Below, piece after piece: positions 1-7,310 of a stretch of 31,124 nt of DNA (position 1 is the first letter of the stretch; every line of letters starts with the position of its first letter). Position numbers and translations under genes: made by a program. A model generated the notes under the pieces. That model made no database searches, was not told where the DNA came from, and was given only the letters and a program-made list of their open reading frames with translations. The stretch lies in assembly GCA_045540695.1 (NCBI GenBank), contig JAZQHR010000073.1:1-31124 (forward strand), written 5' to 3'. Source of the DNA: JAZQHR01 sp045540695 (GTDB lineage: Bacteria > Bacillota > Clostridia > UMGS1810).

Positions 1-533
1 TGAACGTCATAAAATTTAGTAGGTTTAATGCCTTCAACAAGTACATCTACATAGTCATTGTCCTTTAAGCCGTGCTTTTCGGCATATTCAGGTGTAAGAT
101 GTATGTGTCTGTTTGCTATTATAACGCCCTGTTTTAAATAAACTGAGCCTTTTGGTCCTACTATAACTATTCTTTCAGAGCCTTCCACGTTGCCTGACGG
201 ACGAACGGGAGGGCTGACCTTTAGAACAAATGTGTCTGTACGAGATATCTCAACCTGTGTGTCTTTTCTTACAGGGCCAAGCACGCGAACATTTTCTATT
301 GATTTAAGCGACGGGCCTACAAGTGTAACAACCTCTTTTGCGGCATATTCTCTGCCCATAAGCGGTTTTAAAAGTGTAAGCTCATAATCCTTTCCAAAAA
401 GTGTGTCCAAATCCGCTCTTGAAAGATGGATATGTCTTTGTGAAACACCTATTTTTATCTCGCCGTTTTTCTCGGCATCAATAGCGGAAAGGGCGTTTTT
501 TACTGCTGATTCTATTGCTTTAGCATCGTACAT
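1..533 (-). CDS. pduL: Phosphate propanoyltransferase PduL (partial, C-terminus beyond left edge)
   Basis: PduL converts propionyl-CoA and phosphate to propionyl phosphate and CoA, regenerating CoA inside the microcompartment. Reading from the ATG at 533 gives 177 codons open to the window edge. The two PduL repeats are visible: SQRHIHLS at residues 31-38 (His34, His36) and ANRHIHLTPEY at 140-150 (His143, His145), the conserved His pairs that bind zinc in the family. Residues 1-20 (AIESAVKNALSAID in particular) form a predicted amphipathic helix typical of an encapsulation peptide, followed by a short linker. The Shine-Dalgarno GGAGGGG lies inside the last codons of the preceding shell gene, so translation is probably coupled. 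The C-terminal part of the second domain is missing only because the window ends. The family assignment is firm. Confidence 0.95.
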   Translation of the reverse strand, partial: MYDAKAIESAVKNALSAIDAEKNGEIKIGVSQRHIHLSRADLDTLFGKDYELTLLKPLMGREYAAKEVVTLVGPSLKSIENVRVLGPVRKDTQVEISRTDTFVLKVSPPVRPSGNVEGSERIVIVGPKGSVYLKQGVIIANRHIHLTPEYAEKHGLKDNDYVDVLVEGIKPTKFYDV

Positions 534-539
534 GTCTAA

Positions 540-815
540 TTACCCCTCCATATCAAAAAATTTAAGTATTTCCTCGTGTGGGTTAGCTATAACCTCACAG
601 CCGTATATCTTACCAAGCTTTGATGCACTTTCGCATCCAGCCTCCACAGCAGCCGTAACTGCCGATACATTACCTGTAACAATCATAGTAACAAGTCGTC
701 CGCCAAGTCTTTTTTCAGTGTGAACAAGGCGAACATTTGCAGCTTTAAGCATTGCATCAAGGCCTTCGATAGCTGCTACCAAGCCCTGAATTTCAAGAAT
801 ACCTAATGAATACAT
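540..815 (-). CDS. BMC-H shell hexamer protein
   Basis: This is a 91-residue single BMC-domain protein (Pfam BMC fold), the size of a plain hexameric shell tile. It opens with the usual MYSLGILEIQGLVAAIEGLDAMLKAA-type strand-helix, and has the GNVSAVTAAVEAG helix and the NPHEEI segment near the C-terminus, as in canonical BMC-H proteins. Its start codon overlaps the stop of the upstream shell gene by one base (TAATG), with GAGGAG eight bases upstream, so the two are translated in tandem. It is less like the 5.0-5.6 kb pair than those are to each other, and it has Cys61 and Cys73-region cysteines that the pair lack. Which pore it forms cannot be read from sequence alone. Confidence 0.93.
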   Translation of the reverse strand: MYSLGILEIQGLVAAIEGLDAMLKAANVRLVHTEKRLGGRLVTMIVTGNVSAVTAAVEAGCESASKLGKIYGCEVIANPHEEILKFFDMEG

Positions 816-1168
816 TACGCCTGCTCCTCTCTGAAACTCTTTGGAAGCTTCTTGTTATATTTGTCTTTGTTAATGTCCATAAGATAGGCCATCTTGTCAA
901 CATCATCGCCAGGGTTGGCAATAATATGATGGACAATGTATTTATTACGTTCTTTAGCGTAATTTACGCCTGCTTCCACAGCCGCTCTGACTGCCGATAC
1001 AGGACCTGCCATTTTAACCACCATTACAAGTGGGGCAGGAACGTCGGGAGAAATCGGTCTGTTTCTGTCGAACGCTATTATCTTTACATCTGCAGCTTTT
1101 GCCGCAACGTCTGCCACGCAAACTGCAGTAGTAAAGCTATAAACTTCTATCATACCTAGTGCTTGCAT
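815..1168 (-). CDS. BMC-H shell protein with internal insertion and basic C-terminal tail
   Basis: This 117-residue BMC-H protein starts MQALGMIEVYSFTTAVCVAD. Compared with the 91-92 residue shell proteins here, it has an extra Pro-rich loop at about residues 35-46 (RNRPISPDVPAP), where the others have a short turn. It also has about 20 extra residues at the C-terminus (after IIANPGDDVDK), rich in Lys and ending KSFREEQA. The domain body, with VKMAGPVSAVRAAVEAG and HHIIANPGDD, is otherwise canonical. SD AGGTGA lies nine bases before the ATG, and the gene is 19 bases downstream of the aldehyde dehydrogenase. The modified loop and tail suggest a specialised minor tile, but no function beyond shell building can be inferred. 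The tail resembles the charged extensions of PduK/EtuA-like hexamers only in general character. Confidence 0.9.
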   Translation of the reverse strand: MQALGMIEVYSFTTAVCVADVAAKAADVKIIAFDRNRPISPDVPAPLVMVVKMAGPVSAVRAAVEAGVNYAKERNKYIVHHIIANPGDDVDKMAYLMDINKDKYNKKLPKSFREEQA

Positions 1169-1187
1169 CTGTCAATCACCTCAAAAA

Positions 1188-2585
1188 TTATACTATGTGG
1201 AAACCGTCTACCATTACGCAACGTCTTTGTCTTGTAAATGATCTTGCTGATGTAAGACCTTCACCTGTAGGACCTGCGATAGTAAATGTTGTATGACCTT
1301 CACCGCCAAAGCCTATGCCTGCGTAAGAAGGAGCATTTTTAACAAAGATTGTTGTTTCAACTGCTCTTGCAAAACGAGTTAGGTGGTCAACGTTCTTTGA
1401 ATGAATGTGAGCTGAATGACGGTTGCCGTGCTCTGCCTGACAAGCAAGCTCTATAGCTTCGTCTATATCTTTTACCCTAACGATAGGAAGGATAGGCATC
1501 ATCATTTCTACCTGAACAAATGGGTGATTTGCATCAGTTTCACATATAATCAGTCTTGGATCTGCATCTATGCCAAGCTCTTTTAAGAACTTACCTGCAT
1601 CTCTGCCAACCCAGTCTTTATTTATAATGTACTTGCCGTTTTTGTTGATAAGTGCTATATTCATAAGCTTGTCAATCTGGTCGCCTTTGATAAGGTAAGC
1701 ACCGTTAGCAGTCATTGAATTTATAAGCTTGTCAGCAATGTTTGAAAATGCAAAGCATTCTTTTTCAGCGATACAAGGAAGGTTGTTATCTAAGCTTGCA
1801 CCGTTTACTATATCTCTGCCCGCTTTTTCAACATCTGCAGTGTCATCAACGATAACAGGAGGGTTACCTGCACCTGCACCAATTGCTTTCTTTCCTGAAG
1901 AAAGCAGTGCTTTAACAACACCAGGACCACCTGTAGCAACAAGCATCTTAACGATAGGAGATGCCATCATCTCGTCAGAGCTTTCTTTAGTAGGGTTAGC
2001 TACTGAAACTACAAGGTTTTCAGGGCCGCCTGCTTCAAGTATTGCTCTGTTTACAAGGTCTACTGCATAGTTAGCAGCTCTCTTTGCGTTTGGATGCGGG
2101 TTAAATACTACCGCGTTACCACCTGCAATCATACCCATAGAGTTACATAGAACTGTTTCACTAGGGTTTGTTGAAGGAGTGATACTTCCTATAACACCGT
2201 AAGGTGCCATTTCTATAAGAGTAAGACCTGCATCGCCTGTGTATACTCTAGGGTCAAGGTCCTCTGTACCGGGAGTCTTGTTTGCAACAAGCTGATGTTT
2301 AAGTATCTTGTCAGAAACTCTACCCATCTTGGTTTCTTCTACGCCAAGACGAGCCATATTTTCAGCCTCTTCAAGTGTAAGACGACGAATGTTTGATATC
2401 ATTTTTTCTCTCTGCTCAACTGTATAGCTTCTAAACTGCTTGTAAGCCTTTTCAACAGCCGCTAAAGCTTCTGTCATAGAGTCAAACACACCTTTTTTGC
2501 CTTCTGTAATGCTATTTGATGAGTCGCCCATTACGTTTTTTACAACTTTTTCTACTATTTCGTTTATGTACTGTTCGTTTAGCAT
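1188..2585 (-). CDS. pduP: CoA-acylating propionaldehyde dehydrogenase (PduP/EutE family)
   Basis: This 465-residue enzyme oxidises propionaldehyde with NAD+ and CoA to propionyl-CoA inside the compartment. Residues 1-19 (NEQYINEIVEKVVKNVMG) are a textbook amphipathic encapsulation helix, followed by a flexible Ser/Gly linker to about residue 33 and then the aldehyde dehydrogenase domain. The active-site cysteine is Cys271 in NNLPCIAEKE. The cofactor-binding region shows the ATGGPGVVKAL and GAGAGNPPVIVD segments of the PduP/EutE clade. The length matches the family (about 460-470). The ATG is set by GAGGTAAG eight to nine bases upstream. It lies between the BMC-T gene and two BMC-H genes. Acetaldehyde could also be accepted, but the diol dehydratase in the operon argues for propionaldehyde. 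Confidence 0.96.
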   Translation of the reverse strand: MLNEQYINEIVEKVVKNVMGDSSNSITEGKKGVFDSMTEALAAVEKAYKQFRSYTVEQREKMISNIRRLTLEEAENMARLGVEETKMGRVSDKILKHQLVANKTPGTEDLDPRVYTGDAGLTLIEMAPYGVIGSITPSTNPSETVLCNSMGMIAGGNAVVFNPHPNAKRAANYAVDLVNRAILEAGGPENLVVSVANPTKESSDEMMASPIVKMLVATGGPGVVKALLSSGKKAIGAGAGNPPVIVDDTADVEKAGRDIVNGASLDNNLPCIAEKECFAFSNIADKLINSMTANGAYLIKGDQIDKLMNIALINKNGKYIINKDWVGRDAGKFLKELGIDADPRLIICETDANHPFVQVEMMMPILPIVRVKDIDEAIELACQAEHGNRHSAHIHSKNVDHLTRFARAVETTIFVKNAPSYAGIGFGGEGHTTFTIAGPTGEGLTSARSFTRQRRCVMVDGFHIV

Positions 2586-2604
2586 AATATCTTACCTCGT
2601 TTTA

Positions 2605-3153
2605 TTAAAGAATTGATTTCCAAAGCTTTTCATCAGGATTTGCCATGATAGAACTATCTAGGAACATTCCTGTGTCTTTAACCGCGTCCTTAGCTTTTTC
2701 GATAGCAGCTGTTACTGCGGCAACCTCGCCTGTTAAAAGAAGATATGATTTTCCGCACATACCCTTTGCTATTCTAAGCTCTATTAAATCGACCATCGCG
2801 GTTTTGGCAGCCATATCTGCTGCTACTATGATAGATGCTGCCGAGAATGTTTCAAGCACTCCAAGTGCTTTTGCATCAGTAACCTCGTTTGAACCATAAA
2901 TCGCAGGGAAAATAGATTCGTGTGGATTGCCCAGTACAAACGTATCTATCACACCTTCGCCGATAAGGCCCTTTGATGCGTCGATAGATGCTCTTACTGC
3001 ACTAAGCTCGCCTTCAACTAATATTATGTATTTTCCCGGACACACAACCTGTGCCTCGATTATATCTACTTCTGCGGTTTTTACTATAAGGTCTGCGGCT
3101 CTTATGCCCTTGGAAACCGTCTGGTATTCCATCATTCCTATTGCTTTTGCCAC
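2605..3153 (-). CDS. pduT: BMC-T trimeric shell protein, PduT-type with probable Fe-S cysteine
   Basis: This 182-residue protein has two tandem BMC domains (about 1-90 and 95-182), the layout of trimeric shell proteins. Cys38, in QVVCPGKY, sits at the place where PduT proteins hold a 4Fe-4S cluster in the trimer pore. A second Cys133, in KGMCGKSY, occupies the equivalent loop of domain two. In characterised systems PduT partners PduS, and here pduS is the immediate upstream gene, so an electron path across the shell is a reasonable inference. The start is GTG at 3153, supported by AGGTG eight bases upstream; no ATG is better placed. The end is 19 bases before the aldehyde dehydrogenase start. 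Confidence 0.93.
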   Translation of the reverse strand: MAKAIGMMEYQTVSKGIRAADLIVKTAEVDIIEAQVVCPGKYIILVEGELSAVRASIDASKGLIGEGVIDTFVLGNPHESIFPAIYGSNEVTDAKALGVLETFSAASIIVAADMAAKTAMVDLIELRIAKGMCGKSYLLLTGEVAAVTAAIEKAKDAVKDTGMFLDSSIMANPDEKLWKSIL

Positions 3154-3202
3154 TTAAGTAACACCTGCTTTCTATAAAATCATATATGTAAATGTTAATT
3201 AC

Positions 3203-4534
3203 TTACTGTTTTTTCATAATGATAATAAATTTATCATTTACTTCTACCACTTTGCCGTCTACGGATGAGTGAATGTTGCTTCCAAGCTTTGTTTCGTCAG
3301 ATTTTGCTATAAGCTGACCTCTTGTTACCTCATCGCCCTTTTTAACAAGTGATGTGCAAGGCACACCTATGTGCTGTGATAAAAGTATCTTTACCGCCCT
3401 TGTGTTTGGCTGAATATCCGAAATAGGAGCGGTTACGTTGTATTTCTTAAGGCCAAGTCTTTGAATTAGTCTTGACATAGGGGCTTTTCTGTAATCTCTG
3501 TCTTTGAACACCTCGTCGGCACTTACCTTTGGTACAGGCACGCCTTCCTGCCTTAGCTTGGTTTTGTACTCGGTGATAAGAGTACGCGGACTTAAGCCCT
3601 GCGGACAAGAGAATAGCTCACAAAGTCCGCAACTTGAACAAAACATAGTGTTTACAAGTGCAGTTGTGTTTTGTGTGTCACCCGACGAAGCACTTCGCAT
3701 AAACTGATGTGGCTCGATAGGGTGGCCTAAAAGATATCTCGGACAAAGGTCTGTACAGCTTCTGCACTGGCAGCAGCTTGCCATTGCCCTTTTCATATTT
3801 ATAGACGTTTTGCTTTTTTTCTTAGCAACAACGATATTATTCGATTTTAGTACAAGTATGGCATTTGTAGTCTTGGTAACTACGTCATACTTAGATGTTA
3901 ATTTTCCCATCATAGGACCGCCGTTTATATACGAAACGTCATCAGTTGTTTCGCCACCTGCAGCGGCTATAAGCTCGCCTATTGCAGTGCCTATAGGGAC
4001 TTTTAAAGTAACGGGATTTTTTACTTCGCCCGCTATTGTAACGTATTTGTCAGTAACCGGTGCATCATTATTTACAGCGTTGTAAAGGTTTAGCATTGTT
4101 TCAACGTTATATACGATAACACCCTTTGTAATAGGGATTGCCCCAGGGTCTACAACCCTTTTTGTAACTTCATATATTAAAACTATCTCATCGCCCGACG
4201 GATATGAGTCAGGAAGAAGATTTAGCTTTATATCAGAAAATGAGTCCTGATTGGCCTTCACGGCTTCTATTGCATTTTTGTAAGATTTTTTTACTGCTAT
4301 ATGTATGTTTTTTGCTCCGACTGCCTTGGCAACAAGTGATAATGCAGACATTATCTCATACGGAAACTTTTCCATAAGTTGTCTGTGAAGCTTAAGTAGC
4401 GGTTCACACTCTGCACAGTTAAGTATAACTGTGTCTGCCTTGTCCGACAGCTTTGCGTATGACGGAAATCCGGCGCCACCAGCACCTACGATACCGTGTT
4501 TTTTCATTATTTCACTTAAATTGCCGATTTGCAT
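3203..4534 (-). CDS. pduS: PduS-like RnfC-family flavo/iron-sulfur electron-transfer protein
   Basis: This 443-residue protein is related to RnfC/NqrF-linked electron carriers. The N-terminal flavin/NADH-binding part contains GIVGAGGAGFPSYAKL (14-29) and LNCAECEP (38-45). An SLBB-like segment follows (about 165-205). Next come two 4Fe-4S motifs, Cys254-x2-Cys257-x2-Cys260-x3-Cys264 and Cys299-x2-Cys302-x2-Cys305-x4-Cys310, and a C-terminal RnfC-type barrel (from about 385). In B12-dependent Pdu compartments PduS reduces cobalamin. This operon has a radical diol dehydratase and no B12 enzyme in view, so the electrons presumably serve something else, such as cofactor recycling or the radical activase. 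It is seven bases downstream of the BMC-P gene, with GGAG in that gene's last codons. Confidence 0.93.
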   Translation of the reverse strand: MQIGNLSEIMKKHGIVGAGGAGFPSYAKLSDKADTVILNCAECEPLLKLHRQLMEKFPYEIMSALSLVAKAVGAKNIHIAVKKSYKNAIEAVKANQDSFSDIKLNLLPDSYPSGDEIVLIYEVTKRVVDPGAIPITKGVIVYNVETMLNLYNAVNNDAPVTDKYVTIAGEVKNPVTLKVPIGTAIGELIAAAGGETTDDVSYINGGPMMGKLTSKYDVVTKTTNAILVLKSNNIVVAKKKSKTSINMKRAMASCCQCRSCTDLCPRYLLGHPIEPHQFMRSASSGDTQNTTALVNTMFCSSCGLCELFSCPQGLSPRTLITEYKTKLRQEGVPVPKVSADEVFKDRDYRKAPMSRLIQRLGLKKYNVTAPISDIQPNTRAVKILLSQHIGVPCTSLVKKGDEVTRGQLIAKSDETKLGSNIHSSVDGKVVEVNDKFIIIMKKQ

Positions 4535-4541
4535 TTAAAAT

Positions 4542-4805
4542 CTACTCCAATCCGGATGCGTCGTCTACTATTCCGACTATTGCTGCGTCGATAGGTGATG
4601 ATGCAAGACCGCATCCAACTCTAGCTGCACTACCGCAAGCTACAAGTACATATTCGCCTATACCTGCACCTATGTTGTCTATTGCTACTACGTTTCCGCC
4701 CTTGTTCATACTCTTTAAAGGCTCAACTATCATAAATTTGTTTCCTACAAGGTTTTCATTCTTGCGTGTGGAAACTATACTTCCAATTACTTTGCCTATA
4801 ATCAT
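4542..4805 (-). CDS. pduN: BMC-P pentameric vertex protein (EutN/CcmL family)
   Basis: This 87-residue EutN/CcmL-family protein caps the vertices of the shell. The N-terminal MIIGKVIGSIVSTRK and the C-terminal PIDAAIVGIVDDA segments are characteristic, as is the GEYVLVACGSAAR loop. I place the start at the ATG at 4805 because the SD GAGGTG ends six bases before it. A GTG three codons further upstream (4814) overlaps the SD itself and is an unlikely start. It is the only pentamer gene in the window, as expected for one compartment type. It follows a 120-base gap containing two hairpins and precedes pduS by seven bases. Confidence 0.94.
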   Translation of the reverse strand: MIIGKVIGSIVSTRKNENLVGNKFMIVEPLKSMNKGGNVVAIDNIGAGIGEYVLVACGSAARVGCGLASSPIDAAIVGIVDDASGLE

Positions 4806-4858
4806 CTTTTTCACCTCTGTTTAATGGGGTTCGGCTTTTGCTGTGTAATTATAAATCC

Positions 4859-4912
4859 CGTGGGGCAAGGGAAATCTCACCCCACGAAATTAATAATTTT
4901 CACGTGAAAATT
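4859..4912 (-). promoter_or_regulatory. Two strong intra-operon hairpins between BMC-H and BMC-P genes
   Basis: This 129-base gap is unusual in a tightly packed operon. It holds an 18-base perfect palindrome (AATTTTCACGTGAAAATT, 4895-4912) and a 7-bp stem CGTGGGG/CCCCACG with a 14-base loop (4859-4886). Neither is followed by a T-run on the minus strand, so they look like mRNA-stabilising or processing structures rather than a terminator. They would separate the abundant BMC-H message from the downstream pentamer and enzyme genes. The stems are seen directly; the role is inference. Confidence 0.6.
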
Positions 4913-4934
4913 TTATTACTACTTAATTCTTAAA

Positions 4935-5315
4935 TTATTTAAGAGAAGGTAGAATTTTTTCAACGTCAGCGTGTGGTCTTGGGATTACGTGTGTTGCAAC
5001 GATTTCACCAAGTCTCTGAGCAGATGCGCCGCCAGCTTCAACTGCAGATTTAACTGCGCCAACGTCACCTCTAACCATAACACTTACAAGACCTGAACCG
5101 ATTTTTTCAGTTCCGATTAAAACTACGTTTGCAGCTTTAACCATTGCATCAGCAGCTTCTATTGCAGCTACCAATCCTCTTGTTTCAACCATACCTAGTG
5201 CTTCCTGTGCCATTTTTACTTCCTCCTTGATAATAATATCTTCTTTTTTAGTTTCTACTTTTGTTTCAACTTTTGTTTCAGCCTTTTTAGCTGTAGTTTT
5301 TTTAGCTGTAGCCAT
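4935..5315 (-). CDS. BMC-H shell protein with two in-frame starts (126-aa tailed form and 92-aa plain form)
   Basis: From the ATG at 5315 the frame encodes 126 residues: a 34-residue Lys/Glu/Thr/Ala-rich extension (ATAKKTTAKKAETKVETKVE at 2-21, containing a VETK repeat) fused to a canonical 92-residue BMC-H beginning MAQEALGMVETRG. The outer start has GAGGT eight bases upstream. The inner ATG at 5213 has a stronger site, AAGGAGG, also eight bases upstream, encoded within the extension's IIKEEVK. Both isoforms are therefore likely made from one gene, comparable in principle to PduB/PduB'. The domain differs from the next upstream gene's protein at about 13 of 92 positions. A disordered charged tail on a fraction of hexamers could mediate positioning, interaction or shell assembly; that is inference. 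Confidence 0.93.
   Translation of the reverse strand: MATAKKTTAKKAETKVETKVETKKEDIIIKEEVKMAQEALGMVETRGLVAAIEAADAMVKAANVVLIGTEKIGSGLVSVMVRGDVGAVKSAVEAGGASAQRLGEIVATHVIPRPHADVEKILPSLK
5211..5228 (-). promoter_or_regulatory. Internal ribosome binding site and ATG for the short BMC-H isoform
   Basis: On the minus strand, AAGGAGG (5222-5228) is followed by eight bases and an in-frame ATG (5211-5213), inside the BMC-H reading frame that starts at 5315. It matches the anti-SD better than the outer start's GAGGT. The protein from this ATG is the same length (92 aa) as the neighbouring paralogue. Confidence 0.75.
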
Positions 5316-5330
5316 TTTTCTTACCTCGTC

Positions 5331-5609
5331 TTATTTAAGTTTTGGTAGGATAGCTGCCACATCTGTGTGTGGTCTTGGAATTACGTGTACAGCAACTAGC
5401 TCGCCAAGTCTCTGTGCAGAAGCAGCACCTGCTTCAGTAGCAGCTTTAACAGCGCCTACATCGCCTTCAACCATAACGCTTACTAGACCTGAACCGATTT
5501 TTTCTGTACCAAGTAGAGTAACGTTTGCAGCTTTAACCATAGCATCTGCAGCTTCGATAGCAGCTACAAGTCCTCTTGTTTCAACCATACCTAATGCTTC
5601 CTGAGTCAT
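5331..5609 (-). CDS. BMC-H shell protein, probable major hexamer
   Basis: This 92-residue canonical BMC-H protein starts MTQEALGMVETRG, with GDVGAVKAATEAG in the second helix and HVIPRPHTDV near the end. It has the strongest SD in the operon (AGGAGGT, nine bases before the ATG), which suggests it is one of the most abundant shell tiles. It and the domain encoded 15 bases downstream are about 86 percent identical by eye, a recent tandem duplication. Most substitutions (Glu for Arg near residue 48, Ala/Ser and Ile/Leu exchanges) leave the fold unchanged, but the charge swap could alter pore-face chemistry. No N-terminal tail is present. Confidence 0.95.
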   Translation of the reverse strand: MTQEALGMVETRGLVAAIEAADAMVKAANVTLLGTEKIGSGLVSVMVEGDVGAVKAATEAGAASAQRLGELVAVHVIPRPHTDVAAILPKLK

Positions 5610-5636
5610 TTTAATTTACCTCCTATATATTTTAGA

Positions 5637-6827
5637 TTAATTTATTATTGCGATTTTTAAGCCTTCCATCTTAAGGTTAGTTTCAAGCGCCTCGCCTATC
5701 TTTTCAAGCGGATACTTGTGAGTGATAAGCTTTTCTAATGGAAGTCCAATGCCTTTTGCTCTCTTTAAGAAATCAAATGTAGTTGCGTAATCTCTTAGAG
5801 TGTAAACCCATGAGCCAACTGTAGTGATTTCCTTTGAGCATATATCGAAATGCGGGTTGATAGTTGCGTCGCCGCCGTTTATAAAGAAACCAAGCTCGCA
5901 AAGACCGCCGCCATTTCTGATGAATTTGTAAATGTTGCTGTGTGCTATAGGTGAGCCTGTGCACTGGAACGCGAAATCTGCAAGATATCCGCCAAATGCG
6001 TTTTCAACTGCACCTGTAAGAGCTTCTATACCTTTGTGGTCTTTGAAGTTTACAGTAGCTGTTGCACCCATTTCTTTGGCAAATGAAAGTCTTTTTTCTT
6101 CGCCGTCTATAGCAACTATGTTTTCAATACCCATTGTGCGAAGGATTGCTACGCATATAAGACCTATAGGTCCGCAGCCCTGAACGGCAACTCTTGAGTT
6201 AAATCTAAGTATGCCGGTTGTTTTAGCTCTTTCCACCGCGTGAATAAGAACTGCGCAAGGCTCAATAAGTATTCTAAGGTCAAGACTTAAGTCACTAACG
6301 TTAAATACTGTGCTTCCGCCTCTGATTACTATGTAATCTGCAAACCAACCGTTTAGGTGAGTATCATCATCCGGAAGAAGTCCGTATACGTCTGCACCGC
6401 CAACGTTCTGCTTGTTTAGGTCAAACATTGTGATATCAGGATTATCCTTAAATATCATACATGTTACTACTTTATCGCCAATGTTTAGTGGCTTTCCTGC
6501 GCTGTCTTTTTTAACGTTTTTACCCATCTTAACGATTTCGCCTGTACCCTCGTGTCCAAGAACTATAGGGATAAGACCGAATGGGTCACGTTTGTATTCG
6601 TGTGCGTCAGTACCACATACACCGCAGCCTTCTACTTTTACTAAAATATCGTCATCGCCAAGAGCAGGGATTGGATAATTTTGAATTTCGAATTTTTCTT
6701 TAGCTGTTAGCATAGCTACACGGCTTGTAGTTGCGTTTGACGAAGCAGCAGAAACAGAATTACCATCTGACATGCCCTGAAGTACCTGTTTAACGATTTC
6801 TTCAATTTTCTGTGAATTTATATCCAT
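5637..6827 (-). CDS. Zinc-dependent alcohol dehydrogenase with encapsulation peptide
   Basis: This 396-residue MDR-family dehydrogenase has a cargo tag. Residues 1-19 (DINSQKIEEIVKQVLQGMS) form an amphipathic targeting helix, residues 20-36 a Ser/Ala/Thr-rich linker, then the catalytic domain. Probable catalytic zinc ligands are Cys71 (GCGVCGTD), His92-Glu93 (GHEGTG) and the IEPC segment (189-191). The NAD-binding GCGPIG lies at 217-222. The four-cysteine structural-zinc lobe of classical ADHs is absent (only Cys123 occurs there). The likely role is reduction of propionaldehyde to propanol, regenerating NAD+ for the aldehyde dehydrogenase; reduction of lactaldehyde to 1,2-propanediol is equally possible. 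B12-type Pdu operons usually use an iron-type PduQ for this. Its SD overlaps the stop of the preceding gene. Confidence 0.9.
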   Translation of the reverse strand: MDINSQKIEEIVKQVLQGMSDGNSVSAASSNATTSRVAMLTAKEKFEIQNYPIPALGDDDILVKVEGCGVCGTDAHEYKRDPFGLIPIVLGHEGTGEIVKMGKNVKKDSAGKPLNIGDKVVTCMIFKDNPDITMFDLNKQNVGGADVYGLLPDDDTHLNGWFADYIVIRGGSTVFNVSDLSLDLRILIEPCAVLIHAVERAKTTGILRFNSRVAVQGCGPIGLICVAILRTMGIENIVAIDGEEKRLSFAKEMGATATVNFKDHKGIEALTGAVENAFGGYLADFAFQCTGSPIAHSNIYKFIRNGGGLCELGFFINGGDATINPHFDICSKEITTVGSWVYTLRDYATTFDFLKRAKGIGLPLEKLITHKYPLEKIGEALETNLKMEGLKIAIIN

Positions 6828-6834
6828 TCTGTTG

Positions 6835-7308
6835 TCACCTCGTTTTTAATATTTCTGTGAAAGCTTTTTCGCCATAGTCGGCAAGGAATGTATCCTGTTC
6901 TTCACTACCGCCACTTACACCAAGACCACCAATTATACGGCCATTTGATACAAGTGGGACACCGCCACCGAAAATAACGATTTTGCCTCCGTTTGTAAAC
7001 TGTATTCCGTAAAGCTCGCCGTTTGGCTGTGCAAGGGTAGAAAGCTTCTTGGTAGACATCTTAAGTGCTACCGAGGTGTAAGCTTTGTTAAGTGCTATAT
7101 CGTAGCTTGCTATGTACGAATCATCGGTACATTCTACCAAAACAGGATTTGCTCCCTCGTTTGATATGGCAACTACGGCTTTTACACCGATTTCTTTCGC
7201 CTTTTCTTCAACCGCCTTTGCGAGCTTGCGGGCAAGCTCTAGTGTCATTTTATTGTTCAAACTGTCTATGACAGATTTTACAACATTTTCAATGCCCTGA
7301 TTATTCAT
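6835..7308 (-). CDS. GlcG/HbpS-family (PduO C-terminal domain-like) protein with N-terminal tag
   Basis: This 157-residue protein of the GlcG/HbpS (DUF336) family is the domain also found at the C-terminus of PduO. The Gly-rich core GGKIVIFGGGVPLVSNGRIIGGLGVSGG (about 107-134) is diagnostic. It lacks the adenosyltransferase half of PduO, which fits a B12-independent pathway. Residues 3-18 (NQGIENVVKSVIDSLN) again look like an encapsulation helix ahead of the domain. Its start is two bases after the aldolase stop, with AGGTAA inside the aldolase's end. The family can bind haem or cobalamin-like ligands in some members; its role in radical-type compartments is not established, and I assign none. 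Confidence 0.85.
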   Translation of the reverse strand: MNNQGIENVVKSVIDSLNNKMTLELARKLAKAVEEKAKEIGVKAVVAISNEGANPVLVECTDDSYIASYDIALNKAYTSVALKMSTKKLSTLAQPNGELYGIQFTNGGKIVIFGGGVPLVSNGRIIGGLGVSGGSEEQDTFLADYGEKAFTEILKTR

Positions 7309-7310
7309 AA

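Noticed and set aside
806..1159. Long open frames on the plus strand opposite the BMC genes (also near 1729, 2645, 2927, 3810 and 5227)
   Set aside because: They are antisense shadows of shell and enzyme genes, without SDs or recognisable domains. The minus-strand products are unambiguous.
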